NCBI GenBank assembly: GCA_016706225.1 | Contig: JADJKB010000021.1 | Location: 124,001 to 188,000 of the forward strand | Length of the DNA stretch: 64,000 nucleotides | Origin: Myxococcales bacterium | Lineage (GTDB): Bacteria; Myxococcota_A; Polyangia; Polyangiales; Polyangiaceae | Direction: 5' to 3' | In this document: in pieces, positions 26,224-34,932 of the stretch | How positions within the stretch are numbered: the stretch's first letter is position 1 | How the letters are laid out: each line of letters opens with the position of its first letter | The notes under the pieces: model-generated | The model's database searches: none | The model's input: the letters and a program-made list of their open reading frames with translations, nothing else | What the model was told of the DNA's origin: nothing | Made by a program: the position numbers and the translations under genes

Positions 26224-27417
26224 TCAATAGAGGAGTCCGCCGAGCGTCACGCCGCCACCACCCGGCAAGACCATCGGCCCCAGCGTGGTGATGCTCGCGA
26301 AGCGATTTCCGAGCGGGGCGTCGTTGCGTTTTCCGATCTCGTATTCGTCGAGCTCACCCGACGCAAAGATGGCTCCCGCCGCGATCCCGAGTGTGGTCGC
26401 GGTGCCCATGAACAGGAACCCTCGCTTGGCCGGCGGTCCGTCGTCGCCGGCATAAAACAGGAACACGGGCAACGAGACGGCCGCCCCGATGCCGGCGCCA
26501 GCCCACATCCAGCCGACCTGTTCGTAGCTGGGAATGTAGATGGCGCTTGTCGCGGCCCCCGCCGCCAACGCCAGGTTGAAACCAATCAGGCCGCCCAGCG
26601 ACGCACTGTCGTTGGCGCGGCCGTAGCCCACTCCCGCCTCGGAGCCGCCGTAGCCGAACATGGTTCCGATGCTGGCACCCCAGACCACGGCGCTCGACGT
26701 GAGCAACGAGCTCTTCGGCGAGGGCTCGAGATAGTACCCGGTAGCGAAGCCAGCGACGCCACCCAGGGTCGCACCGAGAGTGGTCGCGCGAGTGAGTCCT
26801 TTGAACCCCCACGCCTCACTCTCGTCCGAACTGACGAACTGATAGCTCCAGATGCCGATGCCCTCTGCGGCGCCGATGACCATGCCCGACGCGATGGATG
26901 CCGGCAGTCCGCGATCCATCTCGGGATCATCCAAGAAGTAGACGCCGGCGGGAGCCGCCACTCCCAGGAGTGCGGGCGGGATCAGAAAGATCCCGGGATC
27001 TTTGATCCCGACCTCGGTGGAGAACCACACGCCAGTGCCGACGCCGTAGAGCGCCGCCGTGGTGTAGAGCAAACCCAGCTCGACATCGGTGCGTTTTGTC
27101 GAGCGCTGCGCCGCGGGATACCCCGGCGGGCGTCCGTAGCCAGGCGGCTGTCCGTAGCCGGGCGGCTGTCCGTAGCCCGGTTGCTGTCCGTAGCCCGGTT
27201 GCTGTCCGTAGCCCGGTTGCTGTCCGTAGCCCGGTTGCTGTCCGTAGCCCGGTTGCTGTCCGTAGCCCGGCTGCTGTCCGTAGCCCGGTTGCTGTCCGTA
27301 GCCGGGTTGCTGAGCCCGCGCGCTCGGCGCAACGAGCGACAGGCCCATCGCGACCACCAGCGCCGAGAGCCCCGAGATGGCGCGCGTGCTTGGTCCAGAC
27401 TGTTCGATGCGGCCCAT
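26224..27417 (-). CDS. Secreted/membrane protein with N-terminal PGYGQQ repeats
   Basis: 397 residues. Signal peptide 1-35 ending SARA. Residues 36-101 are eleven hexapeptide units: eight QQPGYG, two QPPGYG and one RPPGYP. The rest is rich in Gly and Ala with several hydrophobic stretches (LGLLYTTAALYGVGTGVWF, LGGVAGFATGYYLE, IGFNLALAAGAATSAIYI), compatible with a small-residue membrane or barrel-like domain. The repeats resemble the low-complexity Pro/Gly/Tyr/Gln segments of adhesive or phase-separating proteins. I do not recognise a family. It stands alone between the activator gene and gpsA on the same strand. Confidence 0.7.
   Translation of the reverse strand: MGRIEQSGPSTRAISGLSALVVAMGLSLVAPSARAQQPGYGQQPGYGQQPGYGQQPGYGQQPGYGQQPGYGQQPGYGQQPGYGQPPGYGQPPGYGRPPGYPAAQRSTKRTDVELGLLYTTAALYGVGTGVWFSTEVGIKDPGIFLIPPALLGVAAPAGVYFLDDPEMDRGLPASIASGMVIGAAEGIGIWSYQFVSSDESEAWGFKGLTRATTLGATLGGVAGFATGYYLEPSPKSSLLTSSAVVWGASIGTMFGYGGSEAGVGYGRANDSASLGGLIGFNLALAAGAATSAIYIPSYEQVGWMWAGAGIGAAVSLPVFLFYAGDDGPPAKRGFLFMGTATTLGIAAGAIFASGELDEYEIGKRNDAPLGNRFASITTLGPMVLPGGGGVTLGGLLY
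27115..27312 (-). repeat. 18-bp tandem repeats, eleven units
   Basis: Coding tandem repeat of unit CCGTAGCCCGGTTGCTGT (plus strand), encoding PGYGQQ. Eight central units are nearly identical; three outer ones differ by substitutions that change Gln to Pro or Arg. The unit is a multiple of three, so copy-number changes would keep the reading frame. The near identity of the inner units suggests recent expansion. Confidence 0.95.
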
Positions 27418-27538
27418 GTCCAGGTGCTCTCCGGGTGCTCAGGTCATCCGACGGCAAGGCAGGGGGGTCAAGTTTCCGACCCCCGAGAATTCCGACGCAC
27501 AGGCCGCCGGGCTGATTCAAAAATCCTGGGCGCGGCGC

Positions 27539-28558
27539 TCAACCCCACTCTTTCTTCAGGGGACGAGTCAGCACGTCATGCACCGCGGCGCGCGGATCTT
27601 TCTGCTCGTAGAGCACCCGGTAGACCTCGTTGCAAATCGGCAACTCCACGTCGAGCGCCTGCGCCAGCTGGTAGGCACTCTTGGCGGTCTTCACACCCTC
27701 CGCCACATGCCCGAGCCCGGCGAGCACGTCCGTGAGCGAACGGCCACGCCCCATCTCGAACCCCACGGTGCGATTGCGACTGAGCTCGGCCGTGCAGGTC
27801 AGCACGAGATCCCCCATGCCGGATAGCCCGGCCAGGGTGAGCACGTTCCCACCCTTTGCGATGGCGATGCGGGCGATCTCGGCCAAGCCCCGGGTGATCA
27901 GCGCGGCCCGGGTGTTGTGGCCGAAGCCGAGGCCGTCACAGGCGCCAGCTGCAATCGCGATGACGTTCTTCAACGCCCCGCCGACCTCGACACCGATGGG
28001 ATCGTCGCTCGAGTACACACGAAAGCGATCCGTCGCGCAGCGCCTTTGAATGGCGAGCGTGAGCTCTGCGTCGGAACCCGCAACGACGACGTTGGTCGGA
28101 AACCCCTGGGCGACTTCCTTGGCGAAGCTCGGCCCGGACAGAAAGGTCGAGCGCGCCTTGGCCTCGGGACCGAGCACGTCCACGACGACCTCGCTCATGG
28201 ACATCAGCGTGTCGTTCTCGATGCCCTTGGTTGCGCTCATCAACGCCGCGCGCGGCGGCAGACTCGGCGCCATGCGCACCAGCGTCTCGCGGAAAGCATC
28301 CGACGGCACGACCAGGACCACGAGGTCGGCGCCTTCGAGTGCTTCCCGGTAGTCGCTGGTCGGCAGGACGTTTTCGGGCAGCGGGAAGCCAGGAAAAAAC
28401 TCCGCGTTCTCCCGGTCGCGTCGCATCGACTCGGCGTGCTCCGGCTGCCAGGTCCAGAGCCGGACGGCCTCGCCTTTTTGTGCGAACAGCAGCCCGAGGG
28501 CCGTGCCCCAGGCTCCGGCCCCGATGACTGCGACGTGCGGCTCGTTCACCTCGGTCAC
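27539..28558 (-). CDS. gpsA: Glycerol-3-phosphate dehydrogenase [NAD(P)+]
   Basis: 339 residues, the usual length. N-terminal NAD(P) fold VIGAGAWGTALGLLFAQKG; catalytic lysine region GGALKNVIAIAAG with GLGFGHNTRAALITRGL; SMSEVV and SGPSFAKEVAQGFPTNVVV are typical. Makes sn-glycerol-3-phosphate from dihydroxyacetone phosphate for membrane lipid synthesis, in the cytoplasm. It is divergent from the next lipoprotein gene by ~98 bp. Stop 121 bp upstream of the repeat-protein gene start. Confidence 0.97.
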   Translation of the reverse strand: MTEVNEPHVAVIGAGAWGTALGLLFAQKGEAVRLWTWQPEHAESMRRDRENAEFFPGFPLPENVLPTSDYREALEGADLVVLVVPSDAFRETLVRMAPSLPPRAALMSATKGIENDTLMSMSEVVVDVLGPEAKARSTFLSGPSFAKEVAQGFPTNVVVAGSDAELTLAIQRRCATDRFRVYSSDDPIGVEVGGALKNVIAIAAGACDGLGFGHNTRAALITRGLAEIARIAIAKGGNVLTLAGLSGMGDLVLTCTAELSRNRTVGFEMGRGRSLTDVLAGLGHVAEGVKTAKSAYQLAQALDVELPICNEVYRVLYEQKDPRAAVHDVLTRPLKKEWG

Positions 28559-28656
28559 GGAGCTTACCCGCCCGCGCGCAGGTCCGCGACCGCCGTCGTG
28601 TCGGGCCGCCCGGCCGCCCCGAACCGCCCCTGCCGAGAAGCCGGGAGATTCGGGCT

Positions 28657-29745
28657 ATGCTCCCGGCCATGCGCCGCCCCTGGCTCGCCCTCCCTCTCCT
28701 CGCAATCACCCTCGGCTCCACCGGCTGCCCCAAGAAGGAGACCCTCGGCGCAGCCTCCATGTCGGTGCTCGGCGCCGGCGTGATCAACAACCCCAAGAAC
28801 AAGTCGCTGCGCTTCGACATCCTGAAGTTCGGCCTCGAACGCTTCTGTTTCGAGATGACCCATCGCGGGGCACCGCTGAAGCTCTCCGACGATCAGCCCG
28901 TGCTCGGGCGTTTTTTCGCCGACACGTGCAGCCAGACCGTGCTCGACGACGACAATCGCAAGAGCATCATCGTGCAGTACACCGGCAAGGGCTACGGCTG
29001 GACGAACCTGACCGGGCGCATCGGCTTCACGTCGGCCGGCCTCATCGAATACGCCCCGGACTTTCAGCTGCACGAAGACGGGTCGATGTACATCTACTTC
29101 CGACCGCGGAAGATCGACTCGACCAACTTCCAGATGTTGATGGTGGAGAGCGCGCTCGCGCGCGGCGGCATGAGCATCCTGAACGTCAAACCGGATCAAA
29201 TCGGCCGCCAGATCGTCGACGGCCAGTTGCAACGTGGGTTCACCGTGATCCGCTACAACGACAAGGGCGAGACCGATTTCGGCCTTGGCTACGTGCCCAA
29301 GGGACGGAAACCTTTCAAGCCCTTCGTGGTCGCGAGCGAAGACAAGGTCACCCTGATCAACGACCGCACGGAGGTGCACACCGGACAGATGGACTTCATC
29401 GGTGGCTTCGAGATCAAGGACGACGACCAGGCGCTCTACATCACCGCGAGCCTCGACGGCGCCCCGGGCGTCGACGCCTTCTTGGTCCCCAAATTTCTGG
29501 GTGACCAGATGATCGAGCAGTACGTGAAAGCGCCAGGCGCGGCTGCGCTTCCGCAACCCCCTCTGCTCGACGAACCGCTGCTGGCGGGCCAACCGTGGAA
29601 GCGCTTCGTACCCTCGCCGAAGGGCGTCTACTACCTCGTGATCGACCACTCGAGTCAGGTCGGCCGCACTTCACCGCCAGCCCAAGCGGGCGACGACCGC
29701 GCGGCAAAGATCGACTACGTCGTTCAATCCGGCGACCGCCCCTAG
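28657..29745 (+). CDS. Predicted lipoprotein of unknown function
   Basis: 362 residues from ATG at 28657, with GGGAG 9 nt upstream; the in-frame ATG at 28669 has poorer spacing. Signal MRRPWLALPLLAITLGSTGC ends in a lipobox. The mature part begins KKETLGAASM and is beta-rich without repeats or clear domain (KPFVVASEDKVTLINDRTEV, LSDDQPVLGRFFADTCS). It has few cysteines. No family recognised; one LepB signal peptidase gene follows 283 bp later. The stop codon lies inside the first arm of an inverted repeat. Confidence 0.72.
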   Translation: MLPAMRRPWLALPLLAITLGSTGCPKKETLGAASMSVLGAGVINNPKNKSLRFDILKFGLERFCFEMTHRGAPLKLSDDQPVLGRFFADTCSQTVLDDDNRKSIIVQYTGKGYGWTNLTGRIGFTSAGLIEYAPDFQLHEDGSMYIYFRPRKIDSTNFQMLMVESALARGGMSILNVKPDQIGRQIVDGQLQRGFTVIRYNDKGETDFGLGYVPKGRKPFKPFVVASEDKVTLINDRTEVHTGQMDFIGGFEIKDDDQALYITASLDGAPGVDAFLVPKFLGDQMIEQYVKAPGAAALPQPPLLDEPLLAGQPWKRFVPSPKGVYYLVIDHSSQVGRTSPPAQAGDDRAAKIDYVVQSGDRP

Positions 29746-29839
29746 AACACCGATCAGCTTGCGCTGCTCGTGTTCTAGGACCTTTACGTTGGGGCTGCGC
29801 CCCGAACCCCCGGCCTTCGGCCGTGCGCGCTCCGCGCGC
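29741..29839. other. Array of four GC-rich hairpins behind the lipoprotein gene
   Basis: The 283-bp gap holds: CCTAGAACAC/GTGTTCTAGG (29741-29750 and 29770-29779, perfect, first arm overlapping the stop codon); GGGGCTGCGCCCC (29791-29803); CGGCCTTCGGCCG (29811-29823); GCGCGC-TCC-GCGCGC (29825-29839). The first could help end transcription; there is no T run. The remaining ~190 bp up to lepB show nothing I can name. Confidence 0.6.
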
Positions 29840-30028
29840 GAGCGCCGAACACCTTGCAAGTCGCTGAAAACAAACGACGTTCAACCTGTTCGGCGCTCTA
29901 GACTCGCCTCGTGCGCTTTCGCGCGGCGAAAGCAGCGCTGCGAGAGGGTGACGCGTCCCGCTCCGAGCGGATCACTCGAGCTTGCCCCGCCTGGGGCAAG
30001 CTTGTAGAAGTCACGGGCGGCCCAACTC

Positions 30029-31345
30029 GTGCAACCTTCGAAGCTCCCGCGCACCTTGTTCTGGGCCGTCTGGTTCGTCCTGGTACCCCTCGCCCTGGCG
30101 GCAGCGACGGTGTGGCTGCTGAAACCAGCCGGGGCAGAGGCCGCGGCGAGCGGCCTGGGCAAGCTGCGCTTCATCGTGCAAGACCAGCCGGTCCCGAGCG
30201 GCATCGTGCTGTTCACGCTGTTCGAGATGGTGCTGTACCACTACCGGTACCACCTGCCGTTCGCGTCTCAGGTCGGTCTTGGCGGCAGGGCCGACGTGCC
30301 CGCGGAGCTGCGGCGAGCCTACGAACAAGCGGCCCACTTGCTCGACGAGGCCGAGCGCATCCGCGACAAGAACCGCAAGGCAATCGAGCGAAACGTGCCG
30401 AAGAGCGCGCGGGAAGACCTCGACGAGAGCCTGGAGGCCCTGCGCGACACGATGGACCAGGCGACGTTCGACGCCGAAGCGTTCGACACCGCTGAGGAGC
30501 GCGCCGAGAAGCTGGTCGAACGCCACCTGGGGCGCTGGCGCAAGGGTGAGCTGCGGGAGTACGCGGAGTCGATCGGCGTCGCGGTGGGAGTCGCGCTCCT
30601 GCTCAGAGCGTTCGTCGTCGAGGCCTTCAAGATCCCCAGCGGGTCGATGCTGCCGACGCTGCAGATCCAGGATCACATCTTCGTCAACAAGTTCTCCTAC
30701 GGACCCACCATCCCGTTCACGAAGACCCGGGTGCTCTCCCGACTGCCGCCCAAACACGGCGACGTCATGGTGTTCGAGTTCCCGGACCCGAACCCCGCCA
30801 ACGCCCGGCAAGACTTCATCAAGCGGGTCATCGCGCTGCCGGGAGATGTGCTCACCGTCGAGGGCGGTCACCCCGCGCTCAACGGGTGGCGCATTCCGAG
30901 CTGTCTCGTCGGCGCCTACGAGTTCCGCGAGGGGGACGACGGCGGCATGAAACACGGGGACTTGTTCGTGGAGTTCCTGGGTGAGTACAGCTATCTGACC
31001 TTGTTCGAGGACGACCGTTTCGACGGCCGACAGGGTCCGTACAAGGTGTCGCCCGGCGAAGTCTGGGTGATGGGCGACAACCGCAACAACTCGAGCGACT
31101 CCCGAGCCTGGCTGGGTGGACGCGGCGCCGGGGTCCCCTTCGCCAACATCAAGGGGCGGGCGCTGTTCGTGTGGATGAGCTTCGGCGCCGACGGAAACGT
31201 GACCTGGGACCGCCTCTTGTCGAACGTGATGGGGCATCCACGGCTCCCGAAGGAGGCGCCGCAGGCGCTCGTCGACGGCATTTCCAGGTGCCTGGCCGGA
31301 CGCCCGCCCGTCCCCGAGACGACACCGCCCCCTCCCCGCCCCTGA
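30029..31345 (+). CDS. lepB: Signal peptidase I with extended N-terminal region
   Basis: 438 residues, longer than the ~320 of E. coli. GTG start at 30029. Cleaves signal peptides of exported proteins at the periplasmic face. Catalytic serine in IPSGSMLPTLQIQDHIFVNK (~204), lysine in IKRVIALPGD (~264), and the late motif VMGDNRNNSSDSR. Before the catalytic part there are hydrophobic helices (LFWAVWFVLVPLALAAATV, VPSGIVLFTLFEMVLYH), then a charged coiled-coil stretch ~100-180 (AERIRDKNRKAIERNVPKS) and a last helix just before the serine. The tail is Pro-rich. Enzyme identity is sure; the insert looks family-specific. Confidence 0.95.
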   Translation: MQPSKLPRTLFWAVWFVLVPLALAAATVWLLKPAGAEAAASGLGKLRFIVQDQPVPSGIVLFTLFEMVLYHYRYHLPFASQVGLGGRADVPAELRRAYEQAAHLLDEAERIRDKNRKAIERNVPKSAREDLDESLEALRDTMDQATFDAEAFDTAEERAEKLVERHLGRWRKGELREYAESIGVAVGVALLLRAFVVEAFKIPSGSMLPTLQIQDHIFVNKFSYGPTIPFTKTRVLSRLPPKHGDVMVFEFPDPNPANARQDFIKRVIALPGDVLTVEGGHPALNGWRIPSCLVGAYEFREGDDGGMKHGDLFVEFLGEYSYLTLFEDDRFDGRQGPYKVSPGEVWVMGDNRNNSSDSRAWLGGRGAGVPFANIKGRALFVWMSFGADGNVTWDRLLSNVMGHPRLPKEAPQALVDGISRCLAGRPPVPETTPPPPRP

Positions 31346-31362
31346 AGGGGGGCCGAGTTTTT
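31338..31362 (+). terminator. Candidate terminator after lepB
   Basis: Short hairpin CCCC-TGAA-GGGG (31339-31350) that includes the lepB stop codon, followed by GGCCGAG and a run TTTTT at 31358-31362. The stem is only 4-5 bp, and the T run is 7 nt away, so efficiency is uncertain. Confidence 0.4.
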
Positions 31363-31456
31363 GCGTGGGTTCTGCCCAAAGCGCCCACGGCTTACGCGCC
31401 ACTCGACGGTGAACGAGCTTGTTTGCTACGGTCCCGCTCCGACGGAGGATCAACGG

Positions 31457-32080
31457 ATGCGCATGCTCGATAAGTGGACGATCACGGCTTCTGCCGCCCT
31501 GCTCCTGGGCGCACTACTCGCATGCAAGAAGAAGGAGGAGCCGCCGCCCGAACCGCCCGCGCCGCCCCCAGCCCCGACCGCGAGTGCGGAGCCGCCGAAG
31601 GAAGAGAAGAAGGACGACAAGGCCGTCACTCGCTACGGCGACAAGGAGAAGGACGAGAGCGGCACGGTCCGTGTGATCTTCGCCAACGCCAAGGTTTACA
31701 AAGAGGCGGACGATACGACTTCCCACATCTCCACGCTGTCGACCGGAACCCTGGTCAACCGCAAAGCCCGCTACGGCAACTGGATGCTGGTGGACTGGCC
31801 CAGTGGGGTAGGAGAGCTTTCGCCGGGCTGGATCGTCAGCAAACAACTCGACGACAAGATCTTGAAGATCGACCTCGAGAAGGTGAAGAACCAGGACGCG
31901 GGCGTCGTGATGGTCGCGGATGCCGCCGCCGTCGCCGTCCCGGATGCGGCCGCTGTGGCCGTCCCGGACGCGGCCGCCGTGGTCGTCCCCGACGCCGCAG
32001 CGCCGCCGGTGGCGGACGCCGGCAAGGGCGGTCGCCTCAAGCTGCCGATCAAAGAGATCCTCAAGGCCACCAAACCCTGA
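31457..32080 (+). CDS. Lipoprotein with bacterial SH3 domain and Ala-Asp repeat tail
   Basis: 207 residues from ATG at 31457, with GGAGG 8 nt upstream (the longer frame lacks this). Signal MRMLDKWTITASAALLLG ends LLACKKK, a lipobox. A Pro/Glu/Lys-rich linker follows, then an SH3-like domain ~75-135 (GTVRVIFANAKVYKEAD, GTLVNRKARYGNWMLVDW, SPGWIVSKQLD). The tail carries three copies of a VPDAAAV unit. SH3 lipoproteins of this kind bind peptidoglycan or peptides; that is family knowledge, not seen here. A long inverted repeat follows the gene. Confidence 0.8.
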   Translation: MRMLDKWTITASAALLLGALLACKKKEEPPPEPPAPPPAPTASAEPPKEEKKDDKAVTRYGDKEKDESGTVRVIFANAKVYKEADDTTSHISTLSTGTLVNRKARYGNWMLVDWPSGVGELSPGWIVSKQLDDKILKIDLEKVKNQDAGVVMVADAAAVAVPDAAAVAVPDAAAVVVPDAAAPPVADAGKGGRLKLPIKEILKATKP

Positions 32081-32102
32081 GCCCGGCTCCTCGGGAGCCA
32101 CG

Positions 32103-32136
32103 ATCGCCGCGGACGTCGCTGACGCGCCGCGGCGAT
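32103..32136. terminator. Nested inverted repeat between SH3 lipoprotein and tdh
   Basis: Outer perfect 10-bp repeat ATCGCCGCGG/CCGCGGCGAT (32103-32112 and 32127-32136) enclosing CGTC-GCT-GACG (32114-32124). It can form one long GC-rich hairpin 23 bp after the stop. Another hairpin GGCTCC-TCG-GGAGCC precedes it at 32085-32099. No T run; either a terminator without U tract or a control site of the tdh-kbl unit. Confidence 0.4.
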
Positions 32137-32208
32137 TCGCCATTTCGCCGCACGCATCGTGCATACCCCACTCGACCCGCGACTCGCGCGGTCGTATGAG
32201 TGGCGGGC

Positions 32209-33393
32209 ATGACCGACTCGATGCGCGCCCTGGTCTACGACCGCGTGAAGGATCCCTGGGACCAGAGCCGGGGCCTCCGCATGGCGGAGGTGCCGAAGGC
32301 CACGCTCGACGAGAAGGACGACTACAACGACCGCTCGCGGGTGCTGATCAAACCGCGCTTCGTGGGGTTTTGCGGGAGCGACCGCGGGATCTGGTTCCGA
32401 CGTGCCTTCAAGGAGATGATCGTCGGCTCGCTCGACAAAGAAGCGGGCGCCGCGCACGCGGCCCGCGACCGCCGGGTCATCGGCCACGAGCTGTTCGGTG
32501 AGATCATCGCTGTGGGCAGCGACGCGGCCCGCACCCACGGCCTCGCCGTCGGTGACATGGTGGCGGCAGAGAGCCACATCTTCTGCGGGGTCTGTTACCA
32601 GTGCCGGACCGGCGACGCCCACGTGTGTGCCGACGACCTGATCATCGGCATCAGCTACGACGGCGCCTTCGCCGACTACGTCAAGCTGCCAGCGCGCGTG
32701 ATCTGGCGCACCGACATGAAGAAGATGCGGCCCGAGGTGGCGGCGATCCAGGAGCCGTTCGGCAACGCCGTTCACGCCTGTACCAAGGTGAACTTGCGCG
32801 GCAAGCGCGTGGCCATCGTCGGGTGCGGCACGATTGGGCTGTTCGCGGTGGTGATCGCCCGAGCCCTCGGAGCGTCGAAAATCATCGGCATCGAGCCGGT
32901 GAAACACCACGCGGACATGGCGAGCAAACTCGGCGCGGATGTCGTGCTCTCACCCGGCAACATGGGCCCGAACGACTACGCCCACGACAAACAGCTGGTG
33001 GCCGAGGTGCGACGCCTGACCGACGGTGTTGGCGCCGACGTCGTGCTCGAGATGAGCGGCCTGAACTCCAGCGTCAACAACGCCATTCACTCCGTGCGAC
33101 GCGGCGGGGACGTGATCCTGTTCGGACTCAAGAGCGGCGACGCGGTGATCGAGAGCTTCGACCGCGTGATCGTGGACGGCATCGCCATGCACAGCGTGAT
33201 TGGCCGGCGCATCTGGGAGACCTGGCACATCACCCGCCACCTGCTCGAGTCGCGGGATCCAAACATCCACGATCTCGTGTACGACGTCATCCTGAACAAG
33301 GGCGACGGGCCCATCGTCGATTTCGACAAGTTCGACAAGGACACGTTCGAGGAGCGCATCACCGCCTTCCCCAAGGTCGTGCTCCGCTTCTGA
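32209..33393 (+). CDS. tdh: Zinc-dependent L-threonine 3-dehydrogenase type MDR enzyme
   Basis: 394 residues from ATG at 32209. Oxidises L-threonine to 2-amino-3-ketobutyrate with NAD+, the substrate of the next gene. Catalytic zinc ligands GFCGSD and IGHELFGE, structural zinc cysteines CGVCYQCRTGDAHVC, threonine-dehydrogenase-like IQEPFGNAVHACTK, and Rossmann motif IVGCGTIGLFAVVIARALG. It is ~50 residues longer than E. coli Tdh, with extra residues around the early loop and near the end. A role with another polyol or alcohol is possible, but the direct neighbour kbl makes threonine the best guess. GTG at 32200 is an alternative start. Confidence 0.85.
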   Translation: MTDSMRALVYDRVKDPWDQSRGLRMAEVPKATLDEKDDYNDRSRVLIKPRFVGFCGSDRGIWFRRAFKEMIVGSLDKEAGAAHAARDRRVIGHELFGEIIAVGSDAARTHGLAVGDMVAAESHIFCGVCYQCRTGDAHVCADDLIIGISYDGAFADYVKLPARVIWRTDMKKMRPEVAAIQEPFGNAVHACTKVNLRGKRVAIVGCGTIGLFAVVIARALGASKIIGIEPVKHHADMASKLGADVVLSPGNMGPNDYAHDKQLVAEVRRLTDGVGADVVLEMSGLNSSVNNAIHSVRRGGDVILFGLKSGDAVIESFDRVIVDGIAMHSVIGRRIWETWHITRHLLESRDPNIHDLVYDVILNKGDGPIVDFDKFDKDTFEERITAFPKVVLRF

Positions 33394-33431
33394 AGCCCTC
33401 GAGCGACCCGCACCCCTCGGAGATCGCACCC

Positions 33432-34625
33432 ATGTACGACCGAGCGAAACACATCTACGCCACCGAGCTTTCCGGCATCCGCGAGGCGGGGCTGTACAAA
33501 GACGAGCGGGTGATCACGACGCCCCAAGGCGCGCGCATCGCCTCCAACGGCAAACAGGTCCTGAATTTCTGCGCCAACAACTACCTGGGATTGTCCAGCC
33601 ACCCGGCGGTGATCGAGGGCGCCAAACGCGCGCTCGACTCCCATGGCTTCGGACTTTCGAGTGTGCGCTTCATCTGCGGCACCCAGGACCTGCACAAGGC
33701 GCTCGAGGCACGCATCAGTCAGTTCTTCGGCACCGAGGACACCATCCTCTACTCCTCGTGTTTCGACGCGAACGGGGGCCTGTTCGAGGTGTTGCTCGGC
33801 GAGCAGGACGCCATCATCAGTGACGCCTTGAATCACGCCAGCATCATCGACGGGGTCCGGCTGTGCAAAGCCGAACGGCTGCGTTACCCGAACGGCGACC
33901 TCACCGCGCTGGAGGCCGCCCTGCAACAGAGCGCGGGCAAACGCCTGCGAATGATCGCCACCGACGGTGTCTTCAGCATGGACGGTTACCTGGCCAAGCT
34001 GGGCCCGATCTGCGATCTGGCCGAGCGTTACGGCGCGATGGTGATGGTCGACGATTCCCACGCCACCGGTTTCATCGGGCCGACGGGGCGCGGCACGCCG
34101 GAGCACGCGGGCGTGCTCTCTCGCATCGACGTCCTCACCAGCACGCTGGGGAAAGCGTTGGGCGGTGCCAGTGGAGGCTTCACCACGGGTCGCCGCGAGG
34201 TCATCGACCTCCTGCGGCAACGCTCGCGGCCTTATTTGTTCTCGAACACCCTCGCGCCAGCCGTCGCGGGCGCGAGCCTCGCGGTGTTCGATCTGCTCGA
34301 CTCGAGCGCCGAGCTCCGGGAGCGAGTGATGAGCAACGCCGCCCGTTTTCGCGCCGGCATGACGGCGGCGGGCTTCCGCGTCAAAGAGGGGATCCACCCG
34401 ATCGTGCCGGTGATGCTCGGCGACGCAAAGACGGCCCAGGAGATGGCCGCCCGCCTGCTCGAGGAAGGCATCTACGTGATCGGGTTCTCGTATCCGGTCG
34501 TGCCCAAAGGGGAAGCCCGGATCCGCGTTCAGCTCTCCGCACAGCACGAACCGGCGCAGATCGACCAGGCGATCGGCGCGTTCACCCAGGTCGGGCGTGC
34601 GATGGGTGTGCTCGGCGCCGCCTGA
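33432..34625 (+). CDS. kbl: Glycine C-acetyltransferase (2-amino-3-ketobutyrate CoA ligase)
   Basis: 397 residues, the normal length of this alpha-oxoamine synthase. Begins MYDRAKHIYATELSGIREAG. PLP lysine in TSTLGKALGGASGG; also FCANNYLGLSSHP, DDSHATGFIG and SVRFICGTQDLHKALE. Cleaves 2-amino-3-ketobutyrate with CoA into glycine and acetyl-CoA. It follows tdh by 38 bp, completing threonine degradation. The typical YKDERVITTPQ start region distinguishes Kbl from BioF and ALAS relatives. Confidence 0.95.
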   Translation: MYDRAKHIYATELSGIREAGLYKDERVITTPQGARIASNGKQVLNFCANNYLGLSSHPAVIEGAKRALDSHGFGLSSVRFICGTQDLHKALEARISQFFGTEDTILYSSCFDANGGLFEVLLGEQDAIISDALNHASIIDGVRLCKAERLRYPNGDLTALEAALQQSAGKRLRMIATDGVFSMDGYLAKLGPICDLAERYGAMVMVDDSHATGFIGPTGRGTPEHAGVLSRIDVLTSTLGKALGGASGGFTTGRREVIDLLRQRSRPYLFSNTLAPAVAGASLAVFDLLDSSAELRERVMSNAARFRAGMTAAGFRVKEGIHPIVPVMLGDAKTAQEMAARLLEEGIYVIGFSYPVVPKGEARIRVQLSAQHEPAQIDQAIGAFTQVGRAMGVLGAA

Positions 34626-34684
34626 AGCATGCGGTGTGCTAGCGGGGCGGCAGCTGCGCTCGCCCGGGCCGACGTAGCCGAGGC

Positions 34685-34870
34685 TCAGCCCGGGTCGGCG
34701 GGCTCGAAAGCGGAGTCAGAGGGGCCGAGCCCATCTTCCCCGACCCGAAACACGCCACTCTCGCTGCGCAGTCTGGGGCGGCGCTGGGAGTCGACCTCTT
34801 CGTCCTCGGCCTGGAGGAGTCCCGCCAGCAGGATGCCCAGCGTGGTGGAGAGGCGCTCGCGCTCGTTCAT
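34685..34870 (-). CDS. Small acidic protein, unknown
   Basis: 61 residues. Kept because a strong ribosome site (AAGGAGGGGCGTCC directly before ATG) precedes it and it follows the membrane-protein gene on the same strand by 62 bp. Sequence: MNERERLSTTLGILLAGLLQ, then charged residues ending EPADPG. No membrane segment of full length. Function unknown; it could also be an unused frame. Confidence 0.45.
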   Translation of the reverse strand: MNERERLSTTLGILLAGLLQAEDEEVDSQRRPRLRSESGVFRVGEDGLGPSDSAFEPADPG

Positions 34871-34932
34871 GGACGCCCCTCCTTACGCCGGTCCCCACCG
34901 ACTCCTTCCTCCGGCACTGGAACCTTTGGGAC

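Noticed and set aside
27115..27312. Possible CRISPR-like array of short repeats
   Set aside because: 18-bp units adjoin directly without spacers and lie in frame inside a coding region with signal peptide.
24400..27735. A 1111-codon open frame on the plus strand across the activator and repeat-protein genes
   Set aside because: It is the complement of high-GC genes with strong third-position bias; its protein is Arg/His/Ala-rich without any domain, while the minus strand encodes complete known domains.
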